Shown here: positions 10,613 to 18,811 of the stretch, in pieces
How positions within the stretch are numbered: the first letter of the stretch is position 1
Layout: the number at the start of each line of letters is the position of its first letter
Assembly (NCBI RefSeq): GCF_039539965.1
Contig: NZ_BAABED010000001.1
Span: 930,001 to 994,000 of the forward strand
Length of the DNA: 64,000 bases
Source of the DNA: Arthrobacter methylotrophus
GTDB lineage: Bacteria > Actinomycetota > Actinomycetes > Actinomycetales > Micrococcaceae
Reading direction: 5' to 3'
Translations under genes and position numbers: made by a program
The notes under the pieces: generated by a model
The model's input: the letters and a program-made list of their open reading frames with translations, nothing else
The model's database searches: none
Told to the model about the DNA's origin: nothing

Positions 10613-10686
10613 CGCGGGGTGGAGCAGTTCGGTAGCTCGCTGGGCTCATAACCCAGAGGTCACAGGTTCAAATCCTGTCCCCGCAA
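10613..10686 (+). tRNA. tRNA-fMet (CAT), initiator, copy 1
   Basis: A 74-base cloverleaf without encoded CCA. The acceptor is CGCGGGG/CCCCGCA with the C1-A72 mismatch that marks initiator tRNA; the anticodon loop is CTCATAA on a stem with three consecutive G-C pairs (GGG/CCC); the T arm is ACAGG-TTCAAAT-CCTGT. Elongator tRNA-Met would have a paired 1-72. A TAAAGT -10-like hexamer is visible at 10596-10601 with TTGGCC 17 bases further upstream. It is identical to the copy at 11238. Confidence 0.95.
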
Positions 10687-10697
10687 CTGGAGAAAAG

Positions 10698-10734
10698 GGT
10701 CCGGCACAGTGGAAACACTGTGCCGGACCTTTTT
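10698..10734 (+). terminator. Rho-independent terminator of tRNA-fMet copy 1
   Basis: GGTCCGGCACAGTG (10698-10711), loop GAAA, CACTGTGCCGGACC (10716-10729), then TTTTTG: a perfect 14-bp stem with a T-run. Confidence 0.9.
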
Positions 10735-11237
10735 GTTTTCCACCTGTTTGAGGGCGGATGCATCGGGGAACGTCGGATTCTGCTGGATCGTCCGCTTTGG
10801 TAAGTCCCGGCGCCCCGGAATCACGCGGCGGGCACCACTGGCGGGTGGAATGATCCAGCAGAATCGATCGAACTCTTCGGCAGTAGAACCACGGTTCCGG
10901 GGAGATACTCGCCGCCCCCGCCTTCATCGGGTGTTCTCCAAGGCTCGATGCGGAACCTCTGCTTGCCGTCAGCTAAGGTCCGAAAGCTTAGCCATCCCCG
11001 AATGACCCCGCCAACGCTGGGAAGCAAACCCCTCCCTTACACACGTTTTGTCCTATAGCCCCGCGGCCGCCCTGACCTTGTTTGCGCCGGATCGGAGCCT
11101 AAATGACCGATTCGCCGTGTCCCGGGCGCTTTCCCGAAGCAAAGAAGGTCACGACTGCGCCACGTATCGGCGAGTGCCGCAGCCCACGGGCGAATGGTCG
11201 GAGGCGCCCTGAATGTGCGGTAGAGTTGATTTTGCGA
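10735..11237. other. Spacer between the two tRNA-fMet genes, no credible gene
   Basis: About 500 bases with no ORF showing family-like sequence; the short ORFs present are low quality, and one only reads through the tRNA. The one structure seen is a 14-bp inverted repeat, GATTCTGCTGGATC at 10776-10789 and its complement GATCCAGCAGAATC at 10852-10865, 62 bases apart and perfect. At 11217-11237 the leader of the second tRNA resembles that of the first (GGTAGAGTTGATTTTGCGA versus GGTAAAGTAGATCTTGCGA), with TAGAGT as probable -10. Confidence 0.6.
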
Positions 11238-11311
11238 CGCGGGGTGGAGCAGTTCGGTAGCTCGCTGGGCTCATAACCCAGAGGTCACAGGTTCAAATCC
11301 TGTCCCCGCAA
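11238..11311 (+). tRNA. tRNA-fMet (CAT), initiator, copy 2
   Basis: Base-for-base the same 74-base cloverleaf as copy 1, including C1-A72, the GGG/CCC anticodon stem and CAT anticodon, again without CCA. The promoter-proximal leader and the terminator stem are shared with copy 1, so this is a duplication of a whole transcription unit rather than of the tRNA alone. Confidence 0.95.
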
Positions 11312-11320
11312 CTGGTATAA

Positions 11321-11356
11321 GGTCCGGCACAGTGCAAACACTGTGCCGGACCTTTT
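11321..11356 (+). terminator. Rho-independent terminator of tRNA-fMet copy 2
   Basis: GGTCCGGCACAGTG (11321-11334), loop CAAA, CACTGTGCCGGACC (11339-11352), then TTTTG. The stem is identical to that of copy 1; one loop base differs. Confidence 0.88.
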
Positions 11357-11412
11357 GTTTTCCGCAGAGGAATCATAGGATTTCCAAGCATTCGTCCCGT
11401 CGCTCCATGGTA

Positions 11413-11434
11413 AATACTAGGAGTTCCTAGTATT
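11413..11434. promoter_or_regulatory. Perfect palindromic operator upstream of first etfB
   Basis: AATACTAGGA at 11413-11422, spacer GT, TCCTAGTATT at 11425-11434: a perfect 10-2-10 dyad, 43 bases before the etfB start. TAGTAT at 11429-11434 could be the -10 hexamer, so a bound protein would occlude the promoter. The form fits a dimeric MarR-, PadR- or TetR-type repressor; no such gene adjoins it. The regulator is unknown. Confidence 0.65.
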
Positions 11435-11477
11435 CTCGATTCCAAGCGTCAGCCATGTGCATCGAGGGAGCTGTTGA

Positions 11478-12245
11478 ATGAAGATCGTCGTGCTCGTCAA
11501 ACACGTGCCGGATACGGCCGAAGAACGGAAGCTCGATCTGGCTACGGGTCAACTCGATCGTGAGGCAACCGGCGGCGTGGTCGATGAAATCAACGAGCGC
11601 GCCCTCGAAGCCGCATTGCGCATCAAGGATTCCAACAAGGGTACGGAAGTGGTGGCGATGACCATGGGCCCTGAGGGAGCGGCCCAGGCCTTGCGGAAGG
11701 CTCTTTCCATGGGAGCCGATTCCGGGGTTCACATCGTGGATGACTCCCTGAGCGGCGCCGACACGGGACGAACGGCGGCAACGCTGGCGGCTGCCTTGCG
11801 GTCCACAGGTTTTGACGTGGTTCTGGCTGGCAACGAGTCGACGGATGGCCGCGCCGGGGTCATTCCGGCCATGCTTGCCGAACATCTTCAGCTGCCCCTG
11901 TTGGGCTCGCTGATCTCCGCCGAAATCGCCGACGGCGCGGTAAGCGGCGTTCGCCAGGGAGAAGGTGGAACCCTTGACATCCATACGGGACTGCCTGCCG
12001 TCCTCACTGTGACCGAACGGTTCCCGGAGGCCCGGTTTCCCAACTTCAAGGGCATCCTGACGGCCAAGCGCAAGCCCGTCACCACCCTCTCCGCGTCCAG
12101 GCTCGGAGTTCAGGCCCCCGTCAGCCGCACCGTGGTGATTTCCACCGTTGAACGGCCGCCGCGCCCAGCGGGCCGGAAACTCATCGACGACGGGACCGCA
12201 GCAAACGAGCTGGCTGAGTTCCTCGTGGCGAATCGCTTGGTCTGA
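11478..12245 (+). CDS. Electron transfer flavoprotein beta subunit, copy 1
   Basis: 255 residues, normal for EtfB. It begins MKIVVLVKHVPDTAEERKLD and holds the family blocks INERALEAALRIKD, VVAMTMGPEGAAQALRKALSMGAD, VVLAGNESTDGRAGVIPAMLAE and FPNFKGILTAKRKPV. It forms a heterodimer with the next gene, accepting electrons from acyl-CoA or related dehydrogenases and carrying AMP/FAD. It heads an apparent operon etfB-etfA-cytochrome b-acyl-CoA dehydrogenase behind a perfect palindrome. A second etfBA pair lies at 20757-22525, so this copy is probably pathway-specific and inducible (inference). Confidence 0.92.
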   Translation: MKIVVLVKHVPDTAEERKLDLATGQLDREATGGVVDEINERALEAALRIKDSNKGTEVVAMTMGPEGAAQALRKALSMGADSGVHIVDDSLSGADTGRTAATLAAALRSTGFDVVLAGNESTDGRAGVIPAMLAEHLQLPLLGSLISAEIADGAVSGVRQGEGGTLDIHTGLPAVLTVTERFPEARFPNFKGILTAKRKPVTTLSASRLGVQAPVSRTVVISTVERPPRPAGRKLIDDGTAANELAEFLVANRLV

Positions 12246-12257
12246 GGAGGAGAAGAA

Positions 12258-13229
12258 ATGTCGAATGTCTTGGTACTCATCGAATTTTCCCCGCGCGGCG
12301 AGATTGCCGCTTCCGCCCGCGGGCTGCTGGCTGCCGCGGCCACGCTGGGTTCGCCCGTCGCCGTCGTGGTCTCCGCAACACCGCTGGCGGACGACGACGT
12401 TGCGCGCCTGGGTGAGCTCGGAGCGGCAGGGATCTACTCGGCTGTAACAGCCGCCGCCGGCACTGTTTTGCTGGCGCCAGCCGTGGACGCCCTGAGCGGG
12501 GCCGTCGACGCCTACGAGCCGGCTGCCGTGCTTGCCGCGAACTCGGTGGACGGCCGCGAAGCAGCCGCCCGTCTTGCTGTGCGGGTCGGCGGCAGCGTGC
12601 TCGCCGACGTCGTGCACGTGCACAACGGCAACGGAACCGTGGTTGCCCAACATTCGGTCTTTGGCGGTGCCTACACCGTCGAGTCGGTGGTGGAAGGCGG
12701 ACTGCCGATCCTGACCATCCGCCAAGGCGCGATCGAAGGTCAGGCTCCCACGGTTCAAGCCGAGCTCAAGACTGTGTCCCTGGGAAGCAACGCAGAAGGC
12801 GTCGTTCTCATTGACGGGTTCCATGACGATCCCGCCGGCTCCGCGCGACCCGAGCTCCGCAGCGCGGCAACGGTGGTTTCCGGGGGACGTGGACTTGGCT
12901 CATCCGCGAACTTCGTGCTGGTGGAACAGCTCGCCGATACCCTGGGTGCGGCTGTCGGTGCGTCGCGCGCCGCCGTCGACGCCGGGTACGTCGCCCAGAC
13001 CGCACAGGTAGGCCAGACCGGTGTCAGCGTGTCCCCACAGCTGTACATCGCCTTGGGAATATCCGGAGCCATCCAGCACCGCGCTGGCATGCAGACCTCC
13101 AAGACCATCGTCGCCATCAACAAAGACGAGGACGCGCCTATTTTTGACGTGGCCGACTTCGGAATCGTGGGGGATATTTTCACGGTGGTTCCGCAACTCA
13201 TCGAGGCCGTCAAAGCCCGATCCAACTGA
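12258..13229 (+). CDS. Electron transfer flavoprotein alpha subunit, copy 1
   Basis: 323 residues. The C-terminal FAD-binding half has the EtfA signature region: [92 protein letters not shown]. The N-terminal half is the AMP-type fold ([25 protein letters not shown]). GAGGAGGAG about 5-13 bases before the ATG is a strong ribosome site. It is 12 bases behind etfB and its partner. A hairpin (13236-13269) lies just downstream. Confidence 0.92.
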   Translation: MSNVLVLIEFSPRGEIAASARGLLAAAATLGSPVAVVVSATPLADDDVARLGELGAAGIYSAVTAAAGTVLLAPAVDALSGAVDAYEPAAVLAANSVDGREAAARLAVRVGGSVLADVVHVHNGNGTVVAQHSVFGGAYTVESVVEGGLPILTIRQGAIEGQAPTVQAELKTVSLGSNAEGVVLIDGFHDDPAGSARPELRSAATVVSGGRGLGSSANFVLVEQLADTLGAAVGASRAAVDAGYVAQTAQVGQTGVSVSPQLYIALGISGAIQHRAGMQTSKTIVAINKDEDAPIFDVADFGIVGDIFTVVPQLIEAVKARSN

Positions 13230-13235
13230 CGGCGT

Positions 13236-13269
13236 AACAGGCTTTGGCCGCTCCAGCCCAAAGCCTGTT
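13236..13269 (+). terminator. Hairpin after etfA copy 1, possible attenuator
   Basis: AACAGGCTTTGG (13236-13247) and CCAAAGCCTGTT (13258-13269) form a perfect 12-bp stem with a 10-base loop. There is no T-run afterwards, so it may be a partial terminator or an mRNA-stabilising structure between etfA and the cytochrome gene. Confidence 0.5.
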
Positions 13270-13319
13270 AGCTTGATGCGTCCCTGATTGCAAAGTTCTT
13301 CCGAGAGGTGTCTGAGAAG

Positions 13320-14252
13320 ATGTCCACCCCCGCGAAAAAGTCGACGGCAGCCAAGAGCAGATGGTCCCAACCCCTCTGGGTGGTTCCGGGCGTGCTGATC
13401 GTACTTTTGCTCATTGTCCTGTTGGCCAAATGGTTGACGGGCCTGTCGGGTGTGCAGTCGTTCCTGCACGACTACCCGGGCGCATCAAGCCTCCCGGAGA
13501 ACGCTCCCGTGGGGTTCCCGGCCTGGCTGGGGTGGCAGCATTTCCTGAACGTCTTCTTTATGGTGCTCATCGTTCGCTCCGGCTGGCAGGTCCGCACCGC
13601 CAAGAGGCCTCCGGCCCAATGGACCCGTAACAACACAGGGTTGATCCGGACCAAGAATGCGCCCACCAAGATCAGCCTCGACCTCTGGTTCCACCTGACA
13701 CTTGATGCATTCTGGGTGTTGAACGGAATTGTCTTCCTCATCGTGATCTTTGCCACCGGGCAATGGATGCGGATCGTTCCCACCAGCTGGGATGTGTTCC
13801 CGAACGCCCTTTCCGCGGCCCTCCAGTACGCATCCTTGAACTGGCCCACCGAAGACGGCTGGGTCAACTACAACGCCCTGCAATTGCTGACCTACTTCGT
13901 CACGGTCTTCATCGCCGCTCCGCTTGCCATCATCACCGGCCTGCGCACGTCCTCGGCGTGGCCGAAGAAGGCGGGCACCGTGAACAAGATCTATCCCATC
14001 GAACTTGCCCGGGCAGTGCATTTCCCGGTGATGGTGTACTTCGTGCTCTTCACCATCGTGCACGTCACCTTGGTGCTCGCCACCGGGGCGCTACGCAACC
14101 TGAACCACATGTACGGCAGCAGCGACGACATCAACTGGGTTGGCTTCGGCATCTTTGCCGTGTCCCTCCTGGTCATTGTGGGCGCGTGGTTCCTCGCCAG
14201 GCCGTTGTTCCTTCGCCCCATCGCATCCCTGATGGGGAAAGTCAGCAAATAA
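13320..14252 (+). CDS. Cytochrome b/b6-domain integral membrane protein
   Basis: 310 residues from the ATG at 13320. An upstream in-frame GTG at 13308 sits directly on the GAGAG ribosome site, so the ATG is preferred. Five to six membrane segments are visible, with His residues placed in or at the ends of several: LGWQHFLNVFFMVLIV, LWFHLTLDAFWVLNGIVFLI, RAVHFPVMVYFVLFTIVHVTLVL. Such His placement is consistent with b-type heme ligation as in cytochrome b561-like or molybdopterin-oxidoreductase membrane subunits. No catalytic partner of those families is nearby; the neighbours are etfBA and an acyl-CoA dehydrogenase. A role passing ETF electrons to the quinone pool is inference. Confidence 0.72.
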   Translation: MSTPAKKSTAAKSRWSQPLWVVPGVLIVLLLIVLLAKWLTGLSGVQSFLHDYPGASSLPENAPVGFPAWLGWQHFLNVFFMVLIVRSGWQVRTAKRPPAQWTRNNTGLIRTKNAPTKISLDLWFHLTLDAFWVLNGIVFLIVIFATGQWMRIVPTSWDVFPNALSAALQYASLNWPTEDGWVNYNALQLLTYFVTVFIAAPLAIITGLRTSSAWPKKAGTVNKIYPIELARAVHFPVMVYFVLFTIVHVTLVLATGALRNLNHMYGSSDDINWVGFGIFAVSLLVIVGAWFLARPLFLRPIASLMGKVSK

Positions 14253-14299
14253 CCCCAACGGACAGCTAGAAATAGACCGGACCCGGAAAAGGAGTGACA

Positions 14300-15436
14300 A
14301 TGTTTGAGCTCACAGAGGACCAGCAAGCCGTGGTGGAGATGGTGCGCGACTTCGCCACGACGGCCATTGCCCCACACGCCGCAGAATGGGATGAGACCAA
14401 ACACTTCCCCGTGGATGTCCTGAAGGAAGCGGGCACCCTTGGCATGGGAGGCATCTACGTCCGGGAAGAGTTCGGCGGCTCAGGCCTCAGCCGCACGGAT
14501 GCCGCGCTGATTTTTGAAGAGCTCTCCAAGGCAGACCCCACTATCGCGGCGTATATTTCCATCCACAACATGGTGGTGTGGATGATCGACGCGTTTGGCA
14601 ACGATGAGCAGCGGGCCCAATGGGTGCCGCAGCTTGCGTCCATGGAGGCTCTGGGCAGCTATTGCCTCACGGAGCCCGGTGCGGGCTCCGACGCTGCCGC
14701 GCTGAGCACCAAGGCAGTCCTCGACGGCGACAGTTATGTCCTCAATGGAACCAAACAGTTCATTTCCGGTGCTGGCGTTTCGAGCATCTATGTGGTCATG
14801 GCGCGGACCGCCGACACAGGCAGCCAGGGCATCACCGCCATCGTGGTACCTGCGGATGCTGCGGACCTGTCCTTCGGCCCGAACGAAAAGAAAATGGGGT
14901 GGAACGCCCAGCCCACCCGGCAGGTCATCTTCGAAGACGTACGCGTCCCCGTGGCAAACCGGCTGGGCGAGGAAGGCAGCGGATTCGGCATCGCCATGAA
15001 GGGCCTCAACGGAGGAAGGGTCAATATGGGCGCCTGTTCCCTGGGAGGGGGCCAGACGGCGTTGGACAAGTCCATCGCCTACCTCAAGTCACGTTCGGCC
15101 TTCGGTGGGCCGCTCATCAACCAGCAGTCGCTGCTCTTTGATATCGCCGACATGGATACGGAACTCGAAACCGCCAGGACGTTGATCTTTCGGGCGGCTG
15201 ACGCTTTGGACCGCGGCGCCCCGGACACCGTGCGGCTGTGCGCCATGGCCAAACGCGTCGCCACGGACGCAGGGTTCAACGTGGCAAACAAGGCCATCCA
15301 ACTTCATGGCGGCTACGGATACTTGTCCGAATACGGACTCGAGAAGATCGCGCGGGACCTGCGTGTTCACCAGATCCTGGAAGGCAGCAACGAGATCATG
15401 CGGCTGATCGTCGGCCGGCTTGCGGTGGGAGCGTAG
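14300..15436 (+). CDS. Acyl-CoA dehydrogenase (isobutyryl/short-chain type)
   Basis: 378 residues. Conserved blocks in order: FELTEDQQAVVEMVRDFA, YCLTEPGAGSDAAALSTKA (FAD/substrate signature), FISGAGVSSIYVVMART, EKKMGWNAQPTRQVIFEDVRVP, RAFGGPL-like SRSAFGGPLINQQ, KAIQLHGGYGYLSEYGLEKIARDLRVHQILEGSNEIMRLIVGR. The Glu in ILEGSNE is the usual catalytic base position. It oxidises short or branched acyl-CoA with electrons going to ETF, whose genes lie upstream. The ATG at 14300 follows AAAGGAG by 5 bases; the GTG at 14294 overlaps that site. Confidence 0.9.
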   Translation: MFELTEDQQAVVEMVRDFATTAIAPHAAEWDETKHFPVDVLKEAGTLGMGGIYVREEFGGSGLSRTDAALIFEELSKADPTIAAYISIHNMVVWMIDAFGNDEQRAQWVPQLASMEALGSYCLTEPGAGSDAAALSTKAVLDGDSYVLNGTKQFISGAGVSSIYVVMARTADTGSQGITAIVVPADAADLSFGPNEKKMGWNAQPTRQVIFEDVRVPVANRLGEEGSGFGIAMKGLNGGRVNMGACSLGGGQTALDKSIAYLKSRSAFGGPLINQQSLLFDIADMDTELETARTLIFRAADALDRGAPDTVRLCAMAKRVATDAGFNVANKAIQLHGGYGYLSEYGLEKIARDLRVHQILEGSNEIMRLIVGRLAVGA

Positions 15437-15451
15437 AAACACTTCTCAAAC

Positions 15452-15485
15452 GACCGGCCGGGCCTTTTTGGAGGCCCGGCCGGTC
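15452..15485. terminator. Bidirectional hairpin between acyl-CoA dehydrogenase and pspA
   Basis: GACCGGCCGGGCC (15452-15464), loop TTTTTGGA, GGCCCGGCCGGTC (15473-15485): a perfect 13-bp GC-rich stem between converging genes. No clear T-run on either side. Confidence 0.65.
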
Positions 15486-15549
15486 ATAATGCTGATTCAA
15501 GGATTCTGCTTAGCCAATCGCCGCGCGGAGGCAAACCGGCGGCAAGCTC

Positions 15550-16338
15550 CTAGAGCTTGTCGAAGTCGGCTTCATCAACCGTGTCGTCAGCCGGAGCGGT
15601 GGCGCCCGCGCCGATCGCAGCGTTCGAACCACCGGACTTCAGGGCCGCCAGACGAGCCTCGATTTCCGTCTGTTCGCCGAGGTCTTCAAGCTGGTTGAAC
15701 TGCGCGTCGAGGCTGGAGGCTGCAAGCTCTTGCTGCCCGAGGACCTTGGCCTCTTCGCGCCGGATCTTCTCTTCGAAGCGGCCAACCTCACTGGTGGGGT
15801 CCATGATGTCGATGCTCTTGAGGGCATCGTGCACCTGGGTCTGGGCAGCCACGGTCTTCGAGCGGGCAATCAGCTCATTGCGCTTGCTGGTGAGCTCGTT
15901 GAGCTTGCCCTTCATCTGGTCGAGACCGCTCTTGAGCTTTTCCACGACTTCCGACTGCGAAGCGATGTTAGGCTCTGCGGCCTTGGCCTGGTTCTCGGCC
16001 GACATCTGGCGCTGGATGGCCACCTTGGCAAGGTTGTCGAACTTTACGGCGTCGGTCGCGTTACCGGTAGAGCGGTACTCATCCGCCTTGCGGGAGGCAG
16101 CCAGGGCCTTGTTGCCCCAGTCCTGGGCGTTCTTGACGTCCTCGCTGTAGTCGGCCTGGAGCATTCGGAGGTTGCCGATGGTCTGCGCTACGGCCGACTC
16201 GGCCTCGGCGATGTTGTTTGAGTAGTCGCGGACCATCTGGTCCAGCATCTTCTGCGGGTCCTCAGCCTGGTCGAGCAAGGCATTGATGTTCGCCTTGGCG
16301 AGTTGCGCGATCCGCCCGAAAATGGACTGCTTAACCAT
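15550..16338 (-). CDS. PspA/IM30 (Vipp1-like) family membrane-stress protein
   Basis: 262 residues starting MVKQSIFGRIAQLAKANINALLDQAEDPQKMLDQMVRDY, the amphipathic helix 0/1 region of PspA. Long coiled coils follow (QADYSEDVKNAQDWGNKALAASRKADEY; KLKSGLDQMKGKLNELTSKRNELIARSK), and the C-terminus is Ala/Gly-rich with an acidic end (VDEADFDKL). PspA-family proteins bind stressed membranes from the cytoplasmic side and oligomerise. AAAGG precedes the ATG. The TPM-domain gene lies upstream in the same direction, about 100 bases away, so co-transcription is plausible. Confidence 0.9.
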   Translation of the reverse strand: MVKQSIFGRIAQLAKANINALLDQAEDPQKMLDQMVRDYSNNIAEAESAVAQTIGNLRMLQADYSEDVKNAQDWGNKALAASRKADEYRSTGNATDAVKFDNLAKVAIQRQMSAENQAKAAEPNIASQSEVVEKLKSGLDQMKGKLNELTSKRNELIARSKTVAAQTQVHDALKSIDIMDPTSEVGRFEEKIRREEAKVLGQQELAASSLDAQFNQLEDLGEQTEIEARLAALKSGGSNAAIGAGATAPADDTVDEADFDKL

Positions 16339-16438
16339 GGTGTTGCCTTTCGTCCTGCTCAGTGGTGCCCACTGAATCCAGTGATCAGTTCTTGTACCGT
16401 TCCAGGTAGGGGGCTAGCCCCCACTTGGTTTTCGTGAG

Positions 16439-18481
16439 CTAGAAGCTCCCGTCTCCACCGGAGTCGCCGCCCCAGCCGCCGCCACCGCCGTCGCCACCGA
16501 AGAAGCCCCCACCTCCACCTCCGCCGCCGCCGAAGAAGCCTCCGCCACCGCCGTCGTTGTTTCCACCGCCCCAGCCGCCTCCGCCGCCGTGGAGGATGGA
16601 GTTGATGAGGATGCCGCCGAGAATCGCCCCGCCGAGGCCGCCACCGCTGCCCCCACCACCGAACATGCCGCCACGGCCGTAGCCTTGGTTGGCGAAGCCG
16701 CCGAATTGATCGACGTCGGACTGCGCCAGTTGGGCGGCTTGAGCCGCGAGCGACTGTGCCTGCTGGGCGTACGTCAAGGCGGTGACCGGGTCATTACGGG
16801 AAATGGACAGGGCGTAGTCGAGATTCCGTTGGGCCTCAGCCAAGCGGGTACGGGCTTCTGTTCCTACGCCGCCGCGTCGCGCCGCAATGTAGTCCGAGGT
16901 GGCGCTGATCTGGGACTGGGCAGCCATGATGGTCTGTTGCAGCGAGGCCTGCGCACGCCGGACCTGTTCCTGCTGGTCACGGATTCCGGAGAGGGCCTGG
17001 TCCAAGGTCTGGTGTGCCTTCTCCACCCGGTCCAAAGTGGCGATGGGATCGATCTTTCCGCCTTGGATTTCGTTGTTGACCTGGGCCAGCGCAGCTTCGA
17101 CTGCGGCCACCGGACCCGTCAGTTCCGGGTGTTCGCCGGACTGGATCATGGCCTTGGCCTGCGCCAGGTCCTGGCTGGTGTCTGTTACGGCGCCGTCTAG
17201 CGAATTCCGGGCTTTGTCAAGGCTGCCTGCCACCTTGGAGATGGCATCGAGCAGGACGTTGGTCTGGTGGAGGCTCTCTTCCGCGGCGCGGACGGCCACC
17301 GCAGCAAGGCTGCTCTCACCCGCCACCAGCTTTTCCTGGGCTGTGCTTGTCGCATTCTGAACGAAGGCAAGCCGGTCCTTGGCCTGCGTGATGTTGTCGC
17401 TCACGTGGCCGAGTGCGCTGTCTGCGTACTTTTCGCGCAGCCCTTTGAGGGATTGCTCGGCACTGCTGATCTTTGCTTCGGCTTCCTGCGCGCCCGCAGC
17501 CACGGCAGCCAAAGCCTGGGGCGCGTTCTTTTCGAGCTCACGCAAGGAATCGAAATCGGCCTTCTGCTCGCGCAGCGACTCGAGGGCAGCTTCCGAGCGT
17601 CGGATGATTTCTCCGAGCCAACTGCGCTGCTGCTCTTCCGTATCCGGGATGTGGTCATCGAGCTGTTGCTGCAGCTTGAATGATTCGGTCATGTGGTTCT
17701 TTGCTTCCAGCAAGGCCTTGGTGAAGTTCCCGACGGCGGCATCGCCGTATTGTGCTTGGGCGAAGCCGAGCTCTTGCTCGCTGGACTTGATGGTGTCATC
17801 CGCTTCGATGAGCAGGGAGCCGGACTTGCGGCGCAGTTCCGCGATGCTCATGGAAGCAAGCGGATCGAGCTGTTCTCCCTGGGGACCGTAACTAGGGCCT
17901 GGTGCGAGGCCCTTCTTGCGACGGTTTCGGAAATACAGGTAGGTTCCCACGCCACCTGCGGCGACAACGGCGGCACCCACGAGTGCAGCAGCGCCCCCGC
18001 CTGAATTCTGGGTGTCGCCGATCGCTTTGGCGGCATCGATCGCGGCTTGGTCGTAGTTCTTCTTGTTCTGGACGAGATTTGCAAGCACCGCGTTTTTGAT
18101 GTCGTCACGCTGGGAATCGGTGATCTTGCTGCCTGGGCCCCGGGTGATGTTGATTTGCCCTGCGTCCGTGGCGATGGCCAACAGGACGTCCGTGGATCCG
18201 AAGGACTTTTTCTTGGCCACCGCGTTGCCCCAGTCGGTAGGCGTAGTGGGGTTGGTGAAGGTCTTTTCGGTGACGACGTATAGATTGAACTTGTGGTCGT
18301 CGTAGAGGGACTTGATTGCGTTTTGAACCGCAGTCTTGTTCTGCAGGACGCCGGCGTCGTCAGTGATGTTTTGGCCGGACGGGATAGTCACCGGATCAGC
18401 TGCCCAGGCTGCGGCTGCTGGAATAGCCAGCATTCCAGCCAAGCCGATGACGGCAAATACACGTTTCAACATTGACCGCAT
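16439..18481 (-). CDS. TPM-domain secreted/membrane protein with Gly-rich tail
   Basis: 680 residues from the ATG at 18481, which has AAGGG about 8 bases upstream and begins a clean signal peptide (MRSMLKRVFAVIGLAGMLAIPAAAAWA). The longer ATG at 18553 would bury it. A TPM (Psb32-like) domain covers about residues 30-150 (ITDDAGVLQN ... YVVTEKTF ... VLLAIATDAGQINITRG). A membrane segment (AAALVGAAVVAAGGVGTYLYF) is followed by basic RNRRKKG, then about 350 residues of helical coiled coil, and a tail of Gly runs with Phe/Trp. Thus TPM outside, coiled coil inside. It sits upstream of pspA, suggesting an envelope-stress role (inference). Confidence 0.85.
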   Translation of the reverse strand: MRSMLKRVFAVIGLAGMLAIPAAAAWAADPVTIPSGQNITDDAGVLQNKTAVQNAIKSLYDDHKFNLYVVTEKTFTNPTTPTDWGNAVAKKKSFGSTDVLLAIATDAGQINITRGPGSKITDSQRDDIKNAVLANLVQNKKNYDQAAIDAAKAIGDTQNSGGGAAALVGAAVVAAGGVGTYLYFRNRRKKGLAPGPSYGPQGEQLDPLASMSIAELRRKSGSLLIEADDTIKSSEQELGFAQAQYGDAAVGNFTKALLEAKNHMTESFKLQQQLDDHIPDTEEQQRSWLGEIIRRSEAALESLREQKADFDSLRELEKNAPQALAAVAAGAQEAEAKISSAEQSLKGLREKYADSALGHVSDNITQAKDRLAFVQNATSTAQEKLVAGESSLAAVAVRAAEESLHQTNVLLDAISKVAGSLDKARNSLDGAVTDTSQDLAQAKAMIQSGEHPELTGPVAAVEAALAQVNNEIQGGKIDPIATLDRVEKAHQTLDQALSGIRDQQEQVRRAQASLQQTIMAAQSQISATSDYIAARRGGVGTEARTRLAEAQRNLDYALSISRNDPVTALTYAQQAQSLAAQAAQLAQSDVDQFGGFANQGYGRGGMFGGGGSGGGLGGAILGGILINSILHGGGGGWGGGNNDGGGGGFFGGGGGGGGGFFGGDGGGGGWGGDSGGDGSF

Positions 18482-18811
18482 GTGCAACCCTTCAGCACGT
18501 CTGCGACTGGTCCAGGCCGGAACAATCGAAACAGAATGCGTCAGCGCCCCCACGCATGGTTGTTAAGCCGCAGGTCGCTGTGGCAATTCCACTTGATTCT
18601 ATGGTGCACCTTTCGGAGCGTCCACAGCGGTAAATATGCCGCCAGCGAAACGGGGAGAGATCGGTCCTCCTCCAGCGTTGAGGGGCTAGCCGAGGATGTT
18701 CGAAGCGGGGATTCGTTCCATTGGTGGCATTCAGCAAGCTCCCAGCGAACGTCGACTCTTGATTCAGCAAGAGCGAGCATAGTTAAGGGGACGAGGAAGA
18801 AAGGAAGTCCC

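Noticed and set aside
10646..10927. Minus-strand 93-codon ORF ending VAGTGFEPVTSGL
   Set aside because: This ending is a well-known artefact of reading through a tRNA gene on the opposite strand; it overlaps tRNA-fMet and its terminator.
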